This document shows positions 1 through 10,845 of a stretch of 64,000 nt of DNA, in pieces. Both the position numbers and the translations under genes were made by a program. Source of the DNA: Excoecaria cochinchinensis (lineage: Eukaryota; Streptophyta; Magnoliopsida; Malpighiales; Euphorbiaceae); NCBI GenBank assembly GCA_947683425.1, contig CANTUQ010000160.1:1941501-2005500 (forward strand), in the 5' to 3' direction. Every line of letters begins with the position of its first letter. Position 1 is the stretch's first letter. The notes under the pieces were generated by a model. It was not told where the DNA came from and did no database searches. It saw nothing but the letters and a program-made list of their open reading frames with translations.

Positions 1-1859
1 TAACAAAATAATAGAACACCTGCTGACTCAAAAATATGGATAACGAGTATACGGACAGTACCTTACAGGTACGAATCGGACACTGACATTACCTTACGGG
101 TACGAATCGAATACCATTTCCTTTTATCAATTACAAAACATTTTATTGAGGGGACCTTAAACAAGATCCAAATACTAAGGGGTTTGCGAGGAACCAAATG
201 GGGACCTGATCGGGGTCCAAACGAAATTGAGGCTGCTGCTAAAGGACTCTATGAGGCATGCCTAACTATCTACTTACTTGACTCTAGCAGGTCATGCATA
301 AACCAAATCATGTTTTGGAGCACAACATATAATTCATCATGTATAATTCGCAATATAATAGACATATAAACACATTCATAGAGCATACAGTAAGGATAAA
401 CCATGAAAAAGACGTTTGAAATTCATTTTTGAAAAACTGGGCACGCGGGAAAAATAGGGCAGATCGGGGCCTCTGTTGCGCTCGCGACAGAATAGCCACG
501 GACACGAGTTGTGCTGAGGGACACGACTCGTGTCCATGACTTATCCCAGTCGTGCTCCTCAAGCACGTCATGTAGAGGAAACAACATGAGCACGAGTCGT
601 GCTGAGGGACACGACTCGTGTCCATGTTGTTTCTTTCTTCAGTCGTGCTCCACAGCACGCCACGGAGGAGCAACTCGCACGCAAAAGGAGCACGAGTCGT
701 GCTTCTCCGTTCAAGTCGGACACATGTAAAGCTACAGTGAGCTTTTACTTGAGAATGTGAAGTTCCTCTTTGTCGCGATCGCGAGAGTGTCGCGCTCGCG
801 ATAGAGACGAGACTCCCAATTCCCAGCAAAACGCAGAAACCCAGAATTTTTTCCCAAATCAAAACCATTTTGACCCAAAACACTTTTAATCCAGTCTTAC
901 CTCAAGTATGGCCTCCAAAACACCATAACAAACATAAAACAACATATTTCAACAATTAATTCCCATCAATTCATCAATTTACACAATAACATCCCAAAAA
1001 TCACAAAATCTGGAAATTTGCAGCACAACTCATTCAACTCCACAATCACTTCAATAAATCCACACTTATGCATAATCATTTATCACAACCAAAATCCCGT
1101 AACATGCATGCCAATATAGGTCCATTTATACAACCAAAATTCCAGAAATTCATGCACATATACATATGAACATATGAACATCCAAAATAGCAGAAATTCC
1201 CAAACCTTCTCTCCTTAGCTCCAAATCTAATGAGCTCCACTAGTACCAGCCTTCTCCTTGCCTTTCGGGTCACGGGGAGGCTCAACTAACCAACAAACCA
1301 ACAATAACACACCAAAAACCAAAGCCTAGATCAAAACTCCAAATCCAGAAAATGAAGAAGAAGAAGAACAAGGAAGAACAAGATGAAGAATGCAGAAAAC
1401 TTACCAAAAGTGACACAAGGAGATGATCAATTCCCACTAGAAGTCCTTGAATCCAAGCTAGGGTTCTTAGGGGAAGAGAAAAGGAAGAAGAACAAAGGGT
1501 GAGAAGGGAAAACAAGAATGATTTCTGCCTCTCCCCTTGTTCTTTCTTCTTCTTTTTCTTTTCCTAACCCTAGACAAGTGTCACTTCCCTATTAGTGGAA
1601 TTTCGTCACTCACACCCAAAACACATGCATCATTCACACACAAAGACATCCCAACTTAAACACACCCTACTATGGTATGCTCATGCACACATCAACATAA
1701 CCCAACTTACTCACATCCTACTACCATACATGTACCCTCATACTAACAAAACCCACAAACATGCATTTTTACCCAAAATGCCCTTATCACATGCCAAAAC
1801 ACACACAATGCATGCACACACAGATGGCTCATTCTACTAAGGGGCGAACGGGTGTGACA
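1..1859 (-). mobile_element. LTR fragment, probably Tekay/Del-like gypsy (left end outside window)
   Basis: Read on the minus strand, the segment begins TGTCACACCC at 1859, a start typical of Del/Tekay LTRs, and runs out of the window at base 1. It is non-coding. It has CA/TG-rich stretches near 1600-1830, A/G-rich stretches near 1340-1400 and 1490-1560, and GC-rich palindromic blocks near 480-820. No second copy of this LTR is in the window, so it may be a solo LTR or the edge of a full element. It lies where the 3' end of element A should be and has no visible match to the LTR of A. The family assignment rests on the terminal sequence and general style only. Confidence 0.4.
495..700. repeat. 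Two copies of a palindromic CACGACTCGTG block
   Basis: GGACACGACTCGTGTCC, an odd-length palindrome, occurs at 519-535 and 607-623. Each copy is preceded by a GTGCTGAGG segment, and shorter relatives (AGCACGAGTCGTGCT) flank it. The spacing of 88 bases suggests a local duplication inside the LTR fragment. Related TCGCGA-rich blocks lie at 470-490 and 770-805. Confidence 0.6.
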
Positions 1860-2105
1860 TGGGTGGTCAAGGGTCCATTGCGGATACAGCTTGGTTGCTC
1901 GACCATGCCCCCCACGGATCTCGCAGAGTGACATCTTGGCTTAGGGGCTTTGACCCGTAAACTCTTCAGAGAGAACCCTCAGGTGTACATCTTTGCCCCT
2001 CGGTCAATGATCATACGCCCAGGATTCCGACTCATGTCTCGAATTATACCTTAACTGGCTGAAGGAAGATCCTCCGAAGTAACGTTGCCTTATCGCTCCA
2101 TGTAT
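1860..2105. other. Unassigned 246-base stretch
   Basis: It lies between the Tekay-like LTR end and the recognisable 3' part of element A. I see no open frame with family resemblance, no LTR terminus and no repeat. It is probably decayed exon 1 or promoter of the antisense gene of A, or target DNA of the LTR insertion. Confidence 0.3.
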
Positions 2106-2410
2106 CAAAAGTCATTGTTTTAAAGGTAGTGTGTCCCTTATGGATTTTCACAATAGCTTTTCTTTATGGGAAATGCATCCCTTGGGGGATTTTCACATAA
2201 CCCTTTGCCTAATTTTTGCCTGGAATGGACCCAACCCAATCCAGCGGCTTTTATTTATTTTATTTTTTATAGGGTAGACTGCCTGTTTCCAGGTTTTCAC
2301 CCTGCCCTTTGGCTTAACTTTTGCTTAGAGAGCCAGTCACGGTTTTCAACTCTAATGGCCTTTTTTTTATGCGGCGACAAGAGAACTGAAGGCTATTATC
2401 AGAACCTCCC
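2106..2410 (+). pseudogene. Relic of the antisense DUF7745-like gene of element A (intron and start of exon 2)
   Basis: Bases from about 2106 (GTATCAAAAGTCATTG, then AAGGTAGTGTGTCCC) align with the 5' part of the intron of the intact gene in B and of the copy in C. The phrases GATTTTCACA and CCCAACCCAATCCAGCGGC follow as in the other copies. About 2385-2410 resembles the first ten codons of exon 2. The rest of exon 2 is missing and exon 1 is not recognisable. It lies antisense to the pol of A, the same arrangement as in B and C. Confidence 0.5.
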
Positions 2411-2841
2411 TTAAGGATGACCAGCACAATTTGCTTAGACATCTTCTGACGAAATCAATCAGACAATAGTCATTACATAAATAGATGATATATTTTTAAG
2501 GTAGAACTAAAAGCCAATGAAAATGCAAACTGTATTCTTTTATTCATTGCAAAATTGTGTACATCTCTATATGATTTCATCATACATGATCCTCATTTGA
2601 CAAGAATTCAAAAGCACAAGACTACACCTAATCTCGGAATAGATCTTGTAAGCATCAAACTCTTGTTATCAATCAGCCCTCTCGGGTTTTCTCGATTGAA
2701 CATTTTCTCTTGGCCCTTAATTTTTGCCCAGGATGCCTTTTTTCGGTTTTCACCCTGACAGGGCGCCCAATTTTAGCAAGGCAGCCTTTTTTTGGTTTTC
2801 GACCCGCGAGGCATTTATTCTCTTCTTTTGATTTTTGGTCT

Positions 2842-4817
2842 TTAGCCATAGAACCTTTTTAGTCTATCAACATTGATCGGGTCTTTAAATTCATTCCCAT
2901 CACTGTCTGCTAAAATTGTTGCTCCTTTTGTTAGTAACTTTTTCAGCATGAACGGACCTTCCCATGTTGGCTTGAATTTTCCCCGTATGTCTGGCACCCC
3001 TGGCCTCATCATGTTAAAGACCAAATCCCCTTCTTTTAATGGGTGCTTTCGTACCTTCTTGCCAAAGGACCGAGCTAGCCTTTTCTAATAAACCTGATTG
3101 TGATAATAGGCTTGCAACCTATCTTCATCCAACAGATTTAACTGCAACAATCGCTGTTATGCCCATTCTGCTTTTGGAATCCCGGCTTCCATGACTACCC
3201 TTAAGGATTTCAGCTCAATTTCAACTGGCAGAACTGCTTCAATTCCATATACCAGAGAGAATGGTGTCGCTCCCGTAGAAGTTCTGGTTGTGGTTCTATA
3301 ACCCCATAGTGCAAAAGGTAGTTTTTCTACCCGGTCTTTATAGCTCTGAACCATCTTGGCCAGTATTCTTTTAACATTCTTGTTCGCTGCTTCAACCACG
3401 CCATTAGCCTAAGGTCGGTAAGGAGAAGACTTATGATGCTGGATTCCATATTTCTGAAACATCTGTTTAGTTTTTGCTAAGAATTGTACCCCATTATCAG
3501 ACACAATGTGGTGCGAGAGGCCATATCTGCATATCAAATTCTGCTCGATGAACTTAGCCATGTCTCTAGCATCAACCTTCTTAAAAGATTCAGCTTCGAC
3601 CCACCTAGTGAAGTAATCAATGGCAACTATGATAAACCTGTGCCCATTAGAAGCTGTAGGACGTATCTCACCTATGATATCTATTCCCCAAGCTGCAAAT
3701 GGCCATGGAGATGTCAAATTATGTAATTCTGAAGTTGGCACATGCCTCAAATTCGCGTATTGCTGGCATAACTGGCATTGCTTCACATATTTTGAGCAAT
3801 CCGTATCCATTGTGAGCCAATAGAATCCTTGGCGCATGATCTTTTTTGCTAAGGCTAAGGCATTCATGTGAGCTCAACAAACTCCGGCATGAACCTCTTC
3901 CATAACTCTTTCAGCTTCTTTCTCCGCCAAACATCTCAATTGAATACCATCAGCTTGCCTCTTATACAAAGTGTCATTTACACTTATGAACTGAGTGGAT
4001 AACTTTCTAATCATTCTTTGGTCTTTCTCAGTGGCTTCTTCTGGAAACACTGACCGTTCCAAGTAATTCTGAATATCATAGTACCAAGGGTTTCCATCGG
4101 TGACCTCAGCATTCATCACCTGCTCAGTTTCAAAATAAGGCTTTTCTGCACTAGAGATTAGCACGGGTCTCATGGCAACCCCTGTTGGATTATCCCACAT
4201 GGACACTAAAGTCGCGAGAGCATTAGCCAATTGATTTTCATCCCTGGGGACGAAGTGAAAAGTGCAAGTCTGAAACTGGCTACTCAGCATTCTCAAGTAC
4301 TTCACATAAGGCAACGACCTCTCTTCCTTAACTGACCATTCCCCTTTGATCTGATGGATTACCAAGGATGAATCTCCGAAGATTTCTGCGGTCTTTAGCC
4401 CTAGAGCAAGCAATGCTTCCAATCCGAAGATGCAAGCTTCATATTCTGCTTCATTATTGGTCGCCTTATACCTCAACTTTTTGGCTAATGGCAGCTTCTC
4501 ACCATCCGGGGTCATAAGAATAATCCCTGCTCCTGCCCCTTTACTATTAACTGCCCCATCGAAAAACATCTGCCACCCTTGTACTGCTATGGCCATGACA
4601 TCTGGGAAATTATATTCCAACTGGTCTCCCTCAATAGGATGTTCAGCCAAGAACTCAGCTATAGCTCTTCCCTTAATGGTTTTCCTGGTGATGTATTCGA
4701 TATCGAACTCCTGCAACAGTAATAACCATCTTCCCATTTTTCCTAGTAGAGAGGGTGCTTCTTGAAGGTACCTGAGCGGGTTATGCTTGGCAACCGCTTG
4801 TACACTGAAGGAGTAAA
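2842..4817 (-). pseudogene. Element A pol, C-terminal part: end of native RNase H, archaeal-type RNase H, integrase
   Basis: This continues the pol frame broken by E3. From 4817 downward: the end of the native RNase H (AVAKHNPLRYLQ, lacking the usual TDH aspartate), then an archaeal-type RNase H with its acidic residues visible (FFDGAVN, NNEAEYEA, FGDSSLV, RDENQ). The integrase follows, with a CX2C zinc pair (CQLCQQY), the first two DDE aspartates (WGIDIIGE and VSDNGVQF) and the SSPYRP segment. It ends in a plain C-terminal domain (GPF, LKRFYG); I see no chromodomain. Stops occur near 3871, 3408 and 3156. The integrase would join cDNA to the chromosome and the RNases H would clear the RNA template, but this copy is dead. 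Confidence 0.85.
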
Positions 4818-4822
4818 AGTAG
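4818..4822. repeat. Target site duplication of E3, left copy (AGTAG)
   Basis: AGTAG directly precedes the E3 LTR terminus TGTGACGC. The same five bases follow the other terminus at 16045-16049. The interrupted pol frame of A reads through the rejoined site. Confidence 0.95.
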
Positions 4823-6957
4823 TGTGACGCGCGCCGGATCCCCGCGGCCGCCCGCTCGACCGCCCGCACGTGGGCGATCGGGGCATTTGTGGGTCCGTCA
4901 ACAGCTTGCGATAAATCGCAAGTGCGTCTATGTTGGGCAACAAGGAGGTTTCATGGAGTCGCCACCCAATAGAACATTGGGAAAGTTTCTCTCGTCTCGG
5001 AGAGCCTAAGACTTGCGCATTTTATCCATATTGGGCCATGAGGCCTAGGATTAACGTCTAAGTCTCGTGACACAAAAGGTGTCTTGGAGGATAACCTCTA
5101 GCCTCTTGAGCCCAAAGACCAGAGCAGGGTTCGGGACTTCTCATTTATTCGTACCTTGATTAATATTATAATTAAGTTTTGAATTCATTATTTCATCAAC
5201 TTTCCACACAATGCAATTTTAATTTAAAGGCGCAATCATTCATATCAAAAGCGGTAAATGTAAGCAAAATCCAAAATAAAGCATTCAAAATAAATTACAA
5301 TAACACTAGGAGCGGAATACAACTCCCATTTATAAAAGTGAAATACATGCATAAAACGGGTTATTCATTAATAGTGAGAACATTGGTCCTTGCATGCATA
5401 TTTATTATGAAAAAGTTTTGATGTGATGATTTATTTGGGTATGAAAAACTAGGACATTGGTCCCCTTTTATTTAGAAAAAATGTCAAGTTAATTAATAGA
5501 AATGTTTTTGTGATTTTCTTTCCAGCGAGCCTAAATAAATAATTTTACAAGAAAATTATATGGCAAAATTAAATAAAATATTACAAATAAAGAAAATAAA
5601 TAAACCAAACGAGCCTTTTTGGACCTCCCGATGTGCTCGCAAAAACGCCCAAGCGAAAAAAATGAGTTTAGACATAAAAATAAATACAAATAAAATAATG
5701 TTAGTAATTAAATCAATTAAACATACAAAATAATGAATAACAAATTAAAATAAGATAAGATGATATGAAAAGAATGATAATGGAATCAAAAATATTAACA
5801 AACCAAAATAAAATGAGAAACATGGATTATATGTGATAAATGGTTGAATGATGTGATGAAAATAAAATCAAACATGTTAATTAATTAGTACATGAAAATA
5901 TGAACATGATAACAATGATGATGAAGATAAACGAATCAAAGAATATATAAAATGATAAAGAAAAGAATAATAGATTAAAACAAAATAAAGAATGATGAAA
6001 ACAATTAACTAAACAATATGATTAATTAAATATGTTCACAAATGATATAAACCATTTTCATGGCAAAAAGATCAATGAAAATGAATCTATTAATTACATG
6101 TTAAAAATAATAATGAATTAAAGTGAAATAAATTAATTACATGTTAAAAATTAATAAACAATCAATATTTATGTGAATAAAAATCATATCATGTATAAAC
6201 AATTAAATGGAACAAATATAAAATCAATACAACAAATGAATAAATTAAAACAATAAATAAATCAATAAAAACAATAAAATATACATGAATAAATAAAATG
6301 AAATAAAATAGAAATTGAAATGGAGCCAAGAATATTTACCCTCAGAATATTAGATTTGATGAAGGAAAAGTGATGATTGATTTCTTTGTTTGATGATTCA
6401 CAATATTAGAGTGAAATATTATGAAAATGTTGGAATTTTATTCCAAGGAACATGAAAAAAAATGATCAAAAATTCTTTAGGAACAAAGAATTGATACCTT
6501 TGCCTAAAGAAATGATTTTGATCAAAAAAAAAAGTTTTATTGATTAAAATAAAGAAAAATTGATTGAAATTTCATCAAATAAAAATTAGATTTTGATGAC
6601 AAACAATTATTTTATTTGTCTCAAAATCAATTTTTTATCAAAAAGAGATTCAAAACAAAATCAATGAAAAAAGTTTTATTGAACCCAAAATAAAAGAAGA
6701 AAAACAATTTTGAGAACAAATAATTATTCTATTTGTCTCAAAAATTAAATCAAACAACAAAACTTCCTCTAAAAAAATATGTTTAGAAGAAGTTATGTTG
6801 AAAAAAGAATGAAACAATTGATTTTCTTTTTGATTTTTGGTTGGGGAATAAATCTAGAATTTTTGGTGGAAGAAGAAGATGAAGATGAAGAGAAAAATCT
6901 GGTCTAAAAAAATGTGGAGGGGGGAGAAGAGGAGCTACTTTGATTTCATCATAAACT

Positions 6958-6964
6958 ATTTATA
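6958..6964 (-). promoter_or_regulatory. TATA box of E3 left LTR
   Basis: The minus strand reads CCTATAAATAG here. It lies in element sense just after the GC-rich hairpin block, the same order as in the LTRs of B and C. The right LTR has the same box at 15304-15310. Confidence 0.65.
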
Positions 6965-7182
6965 GGATAAAATAGGTTGCCCTAATTTAATTAAGGAAAA
7001 AAAACCTATTTTAACCCAAAATTATTTTATTTTTAATGATAAATCAAGTTTTATTATTTAATTACCTAAAAAAATATTTTAGAATTCAATTTGAAGTCAA
7101 AAACCCCAAAAAAATGGGATAAAAAACGGATTTTTGGGTGAAAAAATCGGAAAAAAGGCTGAAAAAGAGGAAAAGGGTATCA

Positions 7183-7450
7183 GACCCTGTACCGACGGCC
7201 AGGAGGCCGTCGCCACAAGGGACACCGCCCGTCGCTATAGAGCGACGGGCACTCACGCGGCGAGCAGGCGGGCTTCCGCGCGAAGCTCGGGCGGGAATCG
7301 CGCGCAGCGCGCAATGCGGCGCGTCGCTCTTTAGCGACGCGCGGCATTGGCGACGCCGCGCGTCGCCAAATCGCGCCCAGCGCGCTGGGCGCCTGGGCGT
7401 CGGCGTGCTGGGCGCCTGGCGCCTGCGCGCTGCCGCGCCCGACACTCGCG
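7183..7450. repeat. GC-rich hairpin block in E3 left LTR
   Basis: This GC-rich island sits in an otherwise AT-rich LTR. It holds perfect inverted repeats: GACGGCC/GGCCGTC (7194-7200, 7205-7211), GCCCGTCGCT/AGCGACGGGC with a 4-base loop (7227-7250), GCGCGTCGCT/AGCGACGCGC with a 4-base loop (7319-7342) and TTGGCGACG/CGTCGCCAA (7347-7369). The equivalent block in the right LTR (15530-15800) differs by small insertions and deletions here, which accounts for part of the length difference between the LTRs. Confidence 0.8.
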
Positions 7451-7694
7451 GTCCGAAAAAATTTTTATTTTTTTTTTCTATTTTTTAAATTTTAAATTGA
7501 CTAAAAAAACCATAATTTTAAGCCCCCATTTTTCAAAATTAATTTTTTAAATATTTTTTTATCATTTTCTAATTTTTCACTCTAAAATGCAAATTTGACG
7601 AGAAAATCATCACTTTTAACCTTTTAAGCCTGTGAAGGCAATTATCATCATTGGGTAACTTCGATCTAGGCTGACTCAGGACCCGGTGTCTACA

Positions 7695-7714
7695 GTTGCC
7701 CCCAGTTTAGGGGA
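7695..7714 (-). other. Polypurine tract of E3
   Basis: On the minus strand the bases next to the LTR read AAACTGGGGGCAAC, directly followed by TGTAGACACC. The same ACTGGGGG core precedes the 3' LTR of B, and a diverged form precedes that of C. It would prime plus-strand DNA synthesis. Confidence 0.75.
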
Positions 7715-7975
7715 ATCTAGTACACTAGTGTCTAGGTGAGCCTAAACTCAAAGAAGAAAAGGAAAGAGACGCGTACCTGAGTCGGCCGTCTTTCCGCTTG
7801 ATGGAATTGTGATGATAGCTGTTGCTGTCTTTTGGTTGTAGCTGGTAATGCTGTGGTCGTGCTAACCTCTTGTGGGTAGTGCCGCCATCGTGCTAACCGC
7901 TGTGCATTGGTAGTGCCGTGGTCGTGCCAACCTCTTGTGGGTTGTGCCGCCATCGTGCTAACCGCTGTGAATTTT

Positions 7976-8735
7976 TGAACTGTGCTCCCCCTGAGAGGTC
8001 TTCAGTTCTTTGCCATTTGCCCCCTGAGAGGTATTCAGTTCATTGATTGTTTACCCCCTGAGAGGTCTTCGGTTCATTGATTGTTTGCCCCCTGAGAGGT
8101 CTTCGATATGCTGCTCCCTGAGAAGTCTTCGATTTTCTGCTCGTTTGCCCCCTGAGAGGTCTTCAGTTTGCTGCTCCCTGAGAAGTCTTCGGTTTGCTGC
8201 TCCCTGAGAAGTCTTCGGTTTGCTGCTCCCTGAGAAGTCTTTGATTTTCTGCTCCCTGAGAAGTCTTCGATTTTCTGCTCCCTGAGAAGTCTTCGGTTTT
8301 CTGCTCCTTGAGAAGTCTTCGGTTTGCTGCTCCCTGAGAAGTCTTTGATTTTCTGCTCCCTGAGAAGTCTTCGATTTTCTGCTCCCTGAGAAGTCTTCGG
8401 TTTTCTGCTCCCTGAGAAGTCTTCGATTTGCTGCTCCCTGAGAAGTCTTCGATTTTCTGCTCCCTGAGAAGTCTTCGGTTTGCTGCTCCCTGAGAAGTCT
8501 TTGATTTTCTGCTCCCTGAGAAGTGTTTGATTTTCTGCTCCCTGAGAAGTCTTCGGTTTTCTGCTCCCTGAGAAGTCTTCGATTTTCTGCTCCCTGAGAA
8601 GTCTTCGGTTTGCTGCTCCCTGAGAAGTCTTCGGTTTTCTGCTCCCTGAGAAGTCTTCGATTGATTGCCCCCTGAGAGGTCTTCGATTTACTGCTCCCTG
8701 AGAAGTCTTTGGTTGATTGCCCCCTGAGAGGTCTT
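7976..8735. repeat. Tandem array, about 26-bp unit, in the 3' untranslated region of E3
   Basis: The unit CTGCTCCCTGAGAAGTCTTC plus GGTTTT or GATTTT repeats with a 26-base period, about 23 times between 8101 and 8700. Both ends hold variant units with GCCCCCTGAGAGGTCTTC. The array lies between the last gene relic and the polypurine tract, where B and C carry different arrays. It has no open frame of note. Confidence 0.9.
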
Positions 8736-9127
8736 TGGATGGTGCTTGGATTTGATGATTAAGCTGGTATGTGGATTGATGATTGAGTTGAGGCTTGGAT
8801 ATATGTTTTGATCAATATCTTGATTGATGAATGAGTTGAGGTTTTGATTGATGATTTGACCGATGTCATCACTCGGCTTTTGCCGGTGTCCGCCTCAAGC
8901 CTTTCTTTCTGCAAAATAAGGAAACTAAACTATGCAAAAATGGTGAGCATGCAAGTGAAATGCATGAGTAATGCAGGAATGCAGGATAAAAATTCATCTA
9001 TGTGAACTCGAAGATGATGCCGGGCTAGCTGCGATTTGCGATATAATTGATGCCTTTTGAGCTGCTTTTGAATTTCATGCCCTTTTGGGATTGTGAGATT
9101 CTCACCTGGTACCTGTAGTCATTAATT
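8736..9127. other. Degenerate TTGATTGATGA-rich spacer of E3
   Basis: It contains loose repeats of TTGATTGATGATTGAG to about 8860, then non-repetitive DNA. I see no coding signal. It is probably decayed 3' untranslated region. Confidence 0.4.
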
Positions 9128-9361
9128 GAAGGTAGTGTGTCCCTTGTGGATTTTCACACTAGCTTTTCTTAGTGGGAGATGTGTCCTTTGTGGATTTTCA
9201 CATAACCCTGTGCCTTATTTTTTGCCTGGAATGGACCCAACCCAATCCAGCGACTTTTCTCTTTCTTCTTTTTTTGAAGGACAGACTGCTTGTTTTCAGG
9301 TTTTCACCCTATCCTTTTGCCTAGTTTTGCTTAGAGCGCCAGTTACGGTTTTCACTCTAAC

Positions 9362-9395
<34 letters not shown>

Positions 9396-9440
9396 AGGTT
9401 GCTGAAGTTGTTGGCAAGAATCTTTAGGGAGTCTTAGGAC
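9128..9440 (+). pseudogene. Relic of the antisense DUF7745-like gene in E3 (intron and start of exon 2)
   Basis: AAGGTAGTGTGTCCCTTGTGG followed by GATTTTCACACTAGC and CCCAACCCAATCCAGCG matches the intron of the intact gene in B. After a run of 30 T at 9365-9394, a short stretch resembles the first codons of exon 2. Both coding parts are otherwise lost. E3 therefore descends from an element with the full gene plan. Confidence 0.5.
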
Positions 9441-10575
9441 ATGGTTGCATGAGCTTGATTCTTCACATTTGACGGCAGGATGAATCGGCTGAAGCGCTTG
9501 CGTGCTGAGAGTAGCAGAGGGTAGGCATATACATGACTTTGATCACACAGGGTACAATACTCTGATCACATCATTGCATAAATGCATGTGTTTCAATTTG
9601 ATTTCATTAAACATGATCATTATTTTGGCATTGATTTTAAAAAATACAAGACTTTAGCTAATCTCGAGATAGATCTTGAAAGCATCAAACTCCTGTTATC
9701 AATCAGCCCTCTCAGGTTTAATGATTGAAGATTTCCTCTCATCTCTTAATCTTTTTCTTTGAATGCGAATTCTAGATGCAACTTTGGGGACGAGACTTAA
9801 CTCGAATGCATGAATGCACTCGTGGCTTCTCGCTTGAAGCTCAAGAAACAGCATAAGCCTCTTCTTACGTACCAAACCTCTTTAGAAGGTCATCTCCGCT
9901 AATTGGATAAGACTGAACCAAGAATCAAAAGGTCTTACTTTGGTTGTAATGTCAGGCTTAGGTAGATGGCTGTCAAAGGAGGATCAGGTCGCTAGAGAAA
10001 AATGGCCGCAATATTTTCTCGACTGGTGGATGAACCATTCTCAGCTCAGTTGTATATACAAAGGTATTCTTGAATTTGGGTTTGATAACATTTCAGCTCC
10101 TTGAGATCAGAATAACAATAAAAGGGTAATTATTGAAACTAGTCAATTGGTTACTGTTTTGAGGTCTTTTGTTTTTTTTTTTCAAAGTGTAAACTTGCCC
10201 TTACCAAGGCAATTTCGATAACCCACGAAGAAATTGTTAATTGTCAAAACGTTCATCCATCCTTTTTAGAGCGGCCACTCTTCTAAGGGGAAGCCAAAAT
10301 CATTTTAGGCGAGGGGATAGTTTTAATGTGGGTAACAACAAAATTGGTACGCATTCAGCATACCTTCATAAAGGCTCAATGGGCTAGCAAGCGATTGTGA
10401 AGTAAGGGTAGGAAATGGTCATTTAGAGAGCTATAAAAAGAAAATGTTGCCTAAATCATTTTCTAGGTTCCGTCTTATCCAGGGATCGCTTTGACGGGTA
10501 ATCAGAAAGGTTCTAGTGCTCTTAGTGAGTTTCCATCCAGTCCCCTAATTGCAACTAGTTTTTTTATTATTTTTA
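9441..10575. other. E3 block: pol-end flank plus about 0.8 kb of unassigned DNA
   Basis: About 9600-9740 matches the flank beyond the integrase end of A (GAAAGCATCAAACTCCTGTT, CAATCAGCCCTCTC). From about 9770 to 10575 the sequence matches nothing else in the window and has no long open frame. It replaces the RT-to-integrase region, so it may be filler gained when pol was lost or captured DNA. Confidence 0.45.
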
Positions 10576-10800
10576 ATTTCCCTCTCTACAGGAGCTATGT
10601 CAGATGCTATCAAAATTTTCTTTGGGTTCCCCAAAGTTTTCGAGATTAGCTGCAGTCATATTATTTGAATTAATGCCAAAGTTAATTTGTTATGATCATG
10701 CGAAATGAAATCAATAGAAACATTATTCAAATAAGCAAAAAATTGTTCTCTTTATTACAAATAGAAAATTGTAACATAAAAAGTTCCAGAAATGAAAAGA
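10576..10800 (-). pseudogene. E3 pol relic: linker before RT
   Basis: The minus strand aligns with the acidic linker of the pol of A around 17220-17400 (the ENPKEILIASDITPEE segment). GTCAGATGCTATCAAAAT and the GAAATCAATAGAAACAT stretch are the clear matches. Both the protease side and the RT side are cut away, so this marks two deletion edges. Confidence 0.6.
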
Positions 10801-10845
10801 TTCCAGCATCTAAAAGCAATATCACTAGTGGACTGCAAGACACGA

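Larger units (their letters stand above)
4823..7694 (-). mobile_element. E3 3' LTR (left copy)
   Basis: It begins TGTGACGCGCGCC and ends GTGTCTACA on the plus strand; in element sense it runs TGTAGACACCGG to GCGTCACA. In sense order it holds a GC-rich hairpin block (7445-7190), a TATA box (6964-6958), a long AT-rich region, then the block around AGCGGAATACAACTCCC shared with the LTRs of B and C. It is non-coding; an 80-codon open stretch found in both LTR copies shows no family resemblance. Confidence 0.95.

Noticed and set aside
308..883. 191-codon open frame on the minus strand
   Set aside because: It lies in the LTR fragment, follows the palindromic repeats and shows no protein family motif.
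1..1859. 3' LTR of element A
   Set aside because: It lacks the GTGTCTACA-type terminus, the tract next to it is not the ACTGGGGG type, and no block matches 21293-22746.
5179..5421. Identical 80-codon frame in both E3 LTRs (also 13527-13769)
   Set aside because: The identity is explained by LTR duplication; composition is AT-driven and no match to a family is visible.
7086..7488. Open frames of 103-139 codons across the GC-rich block (also at 15481-15900)
   Set aside because: GC-rich DNA has few stops by chance; the frames are Arg/Ala-rich and the block is hairpin repeats.
7976..8735. CRISPR-like array
   Set aside because: The units are contiguous without unique spacers and lie in the 3' region of a plant retrotransposon.
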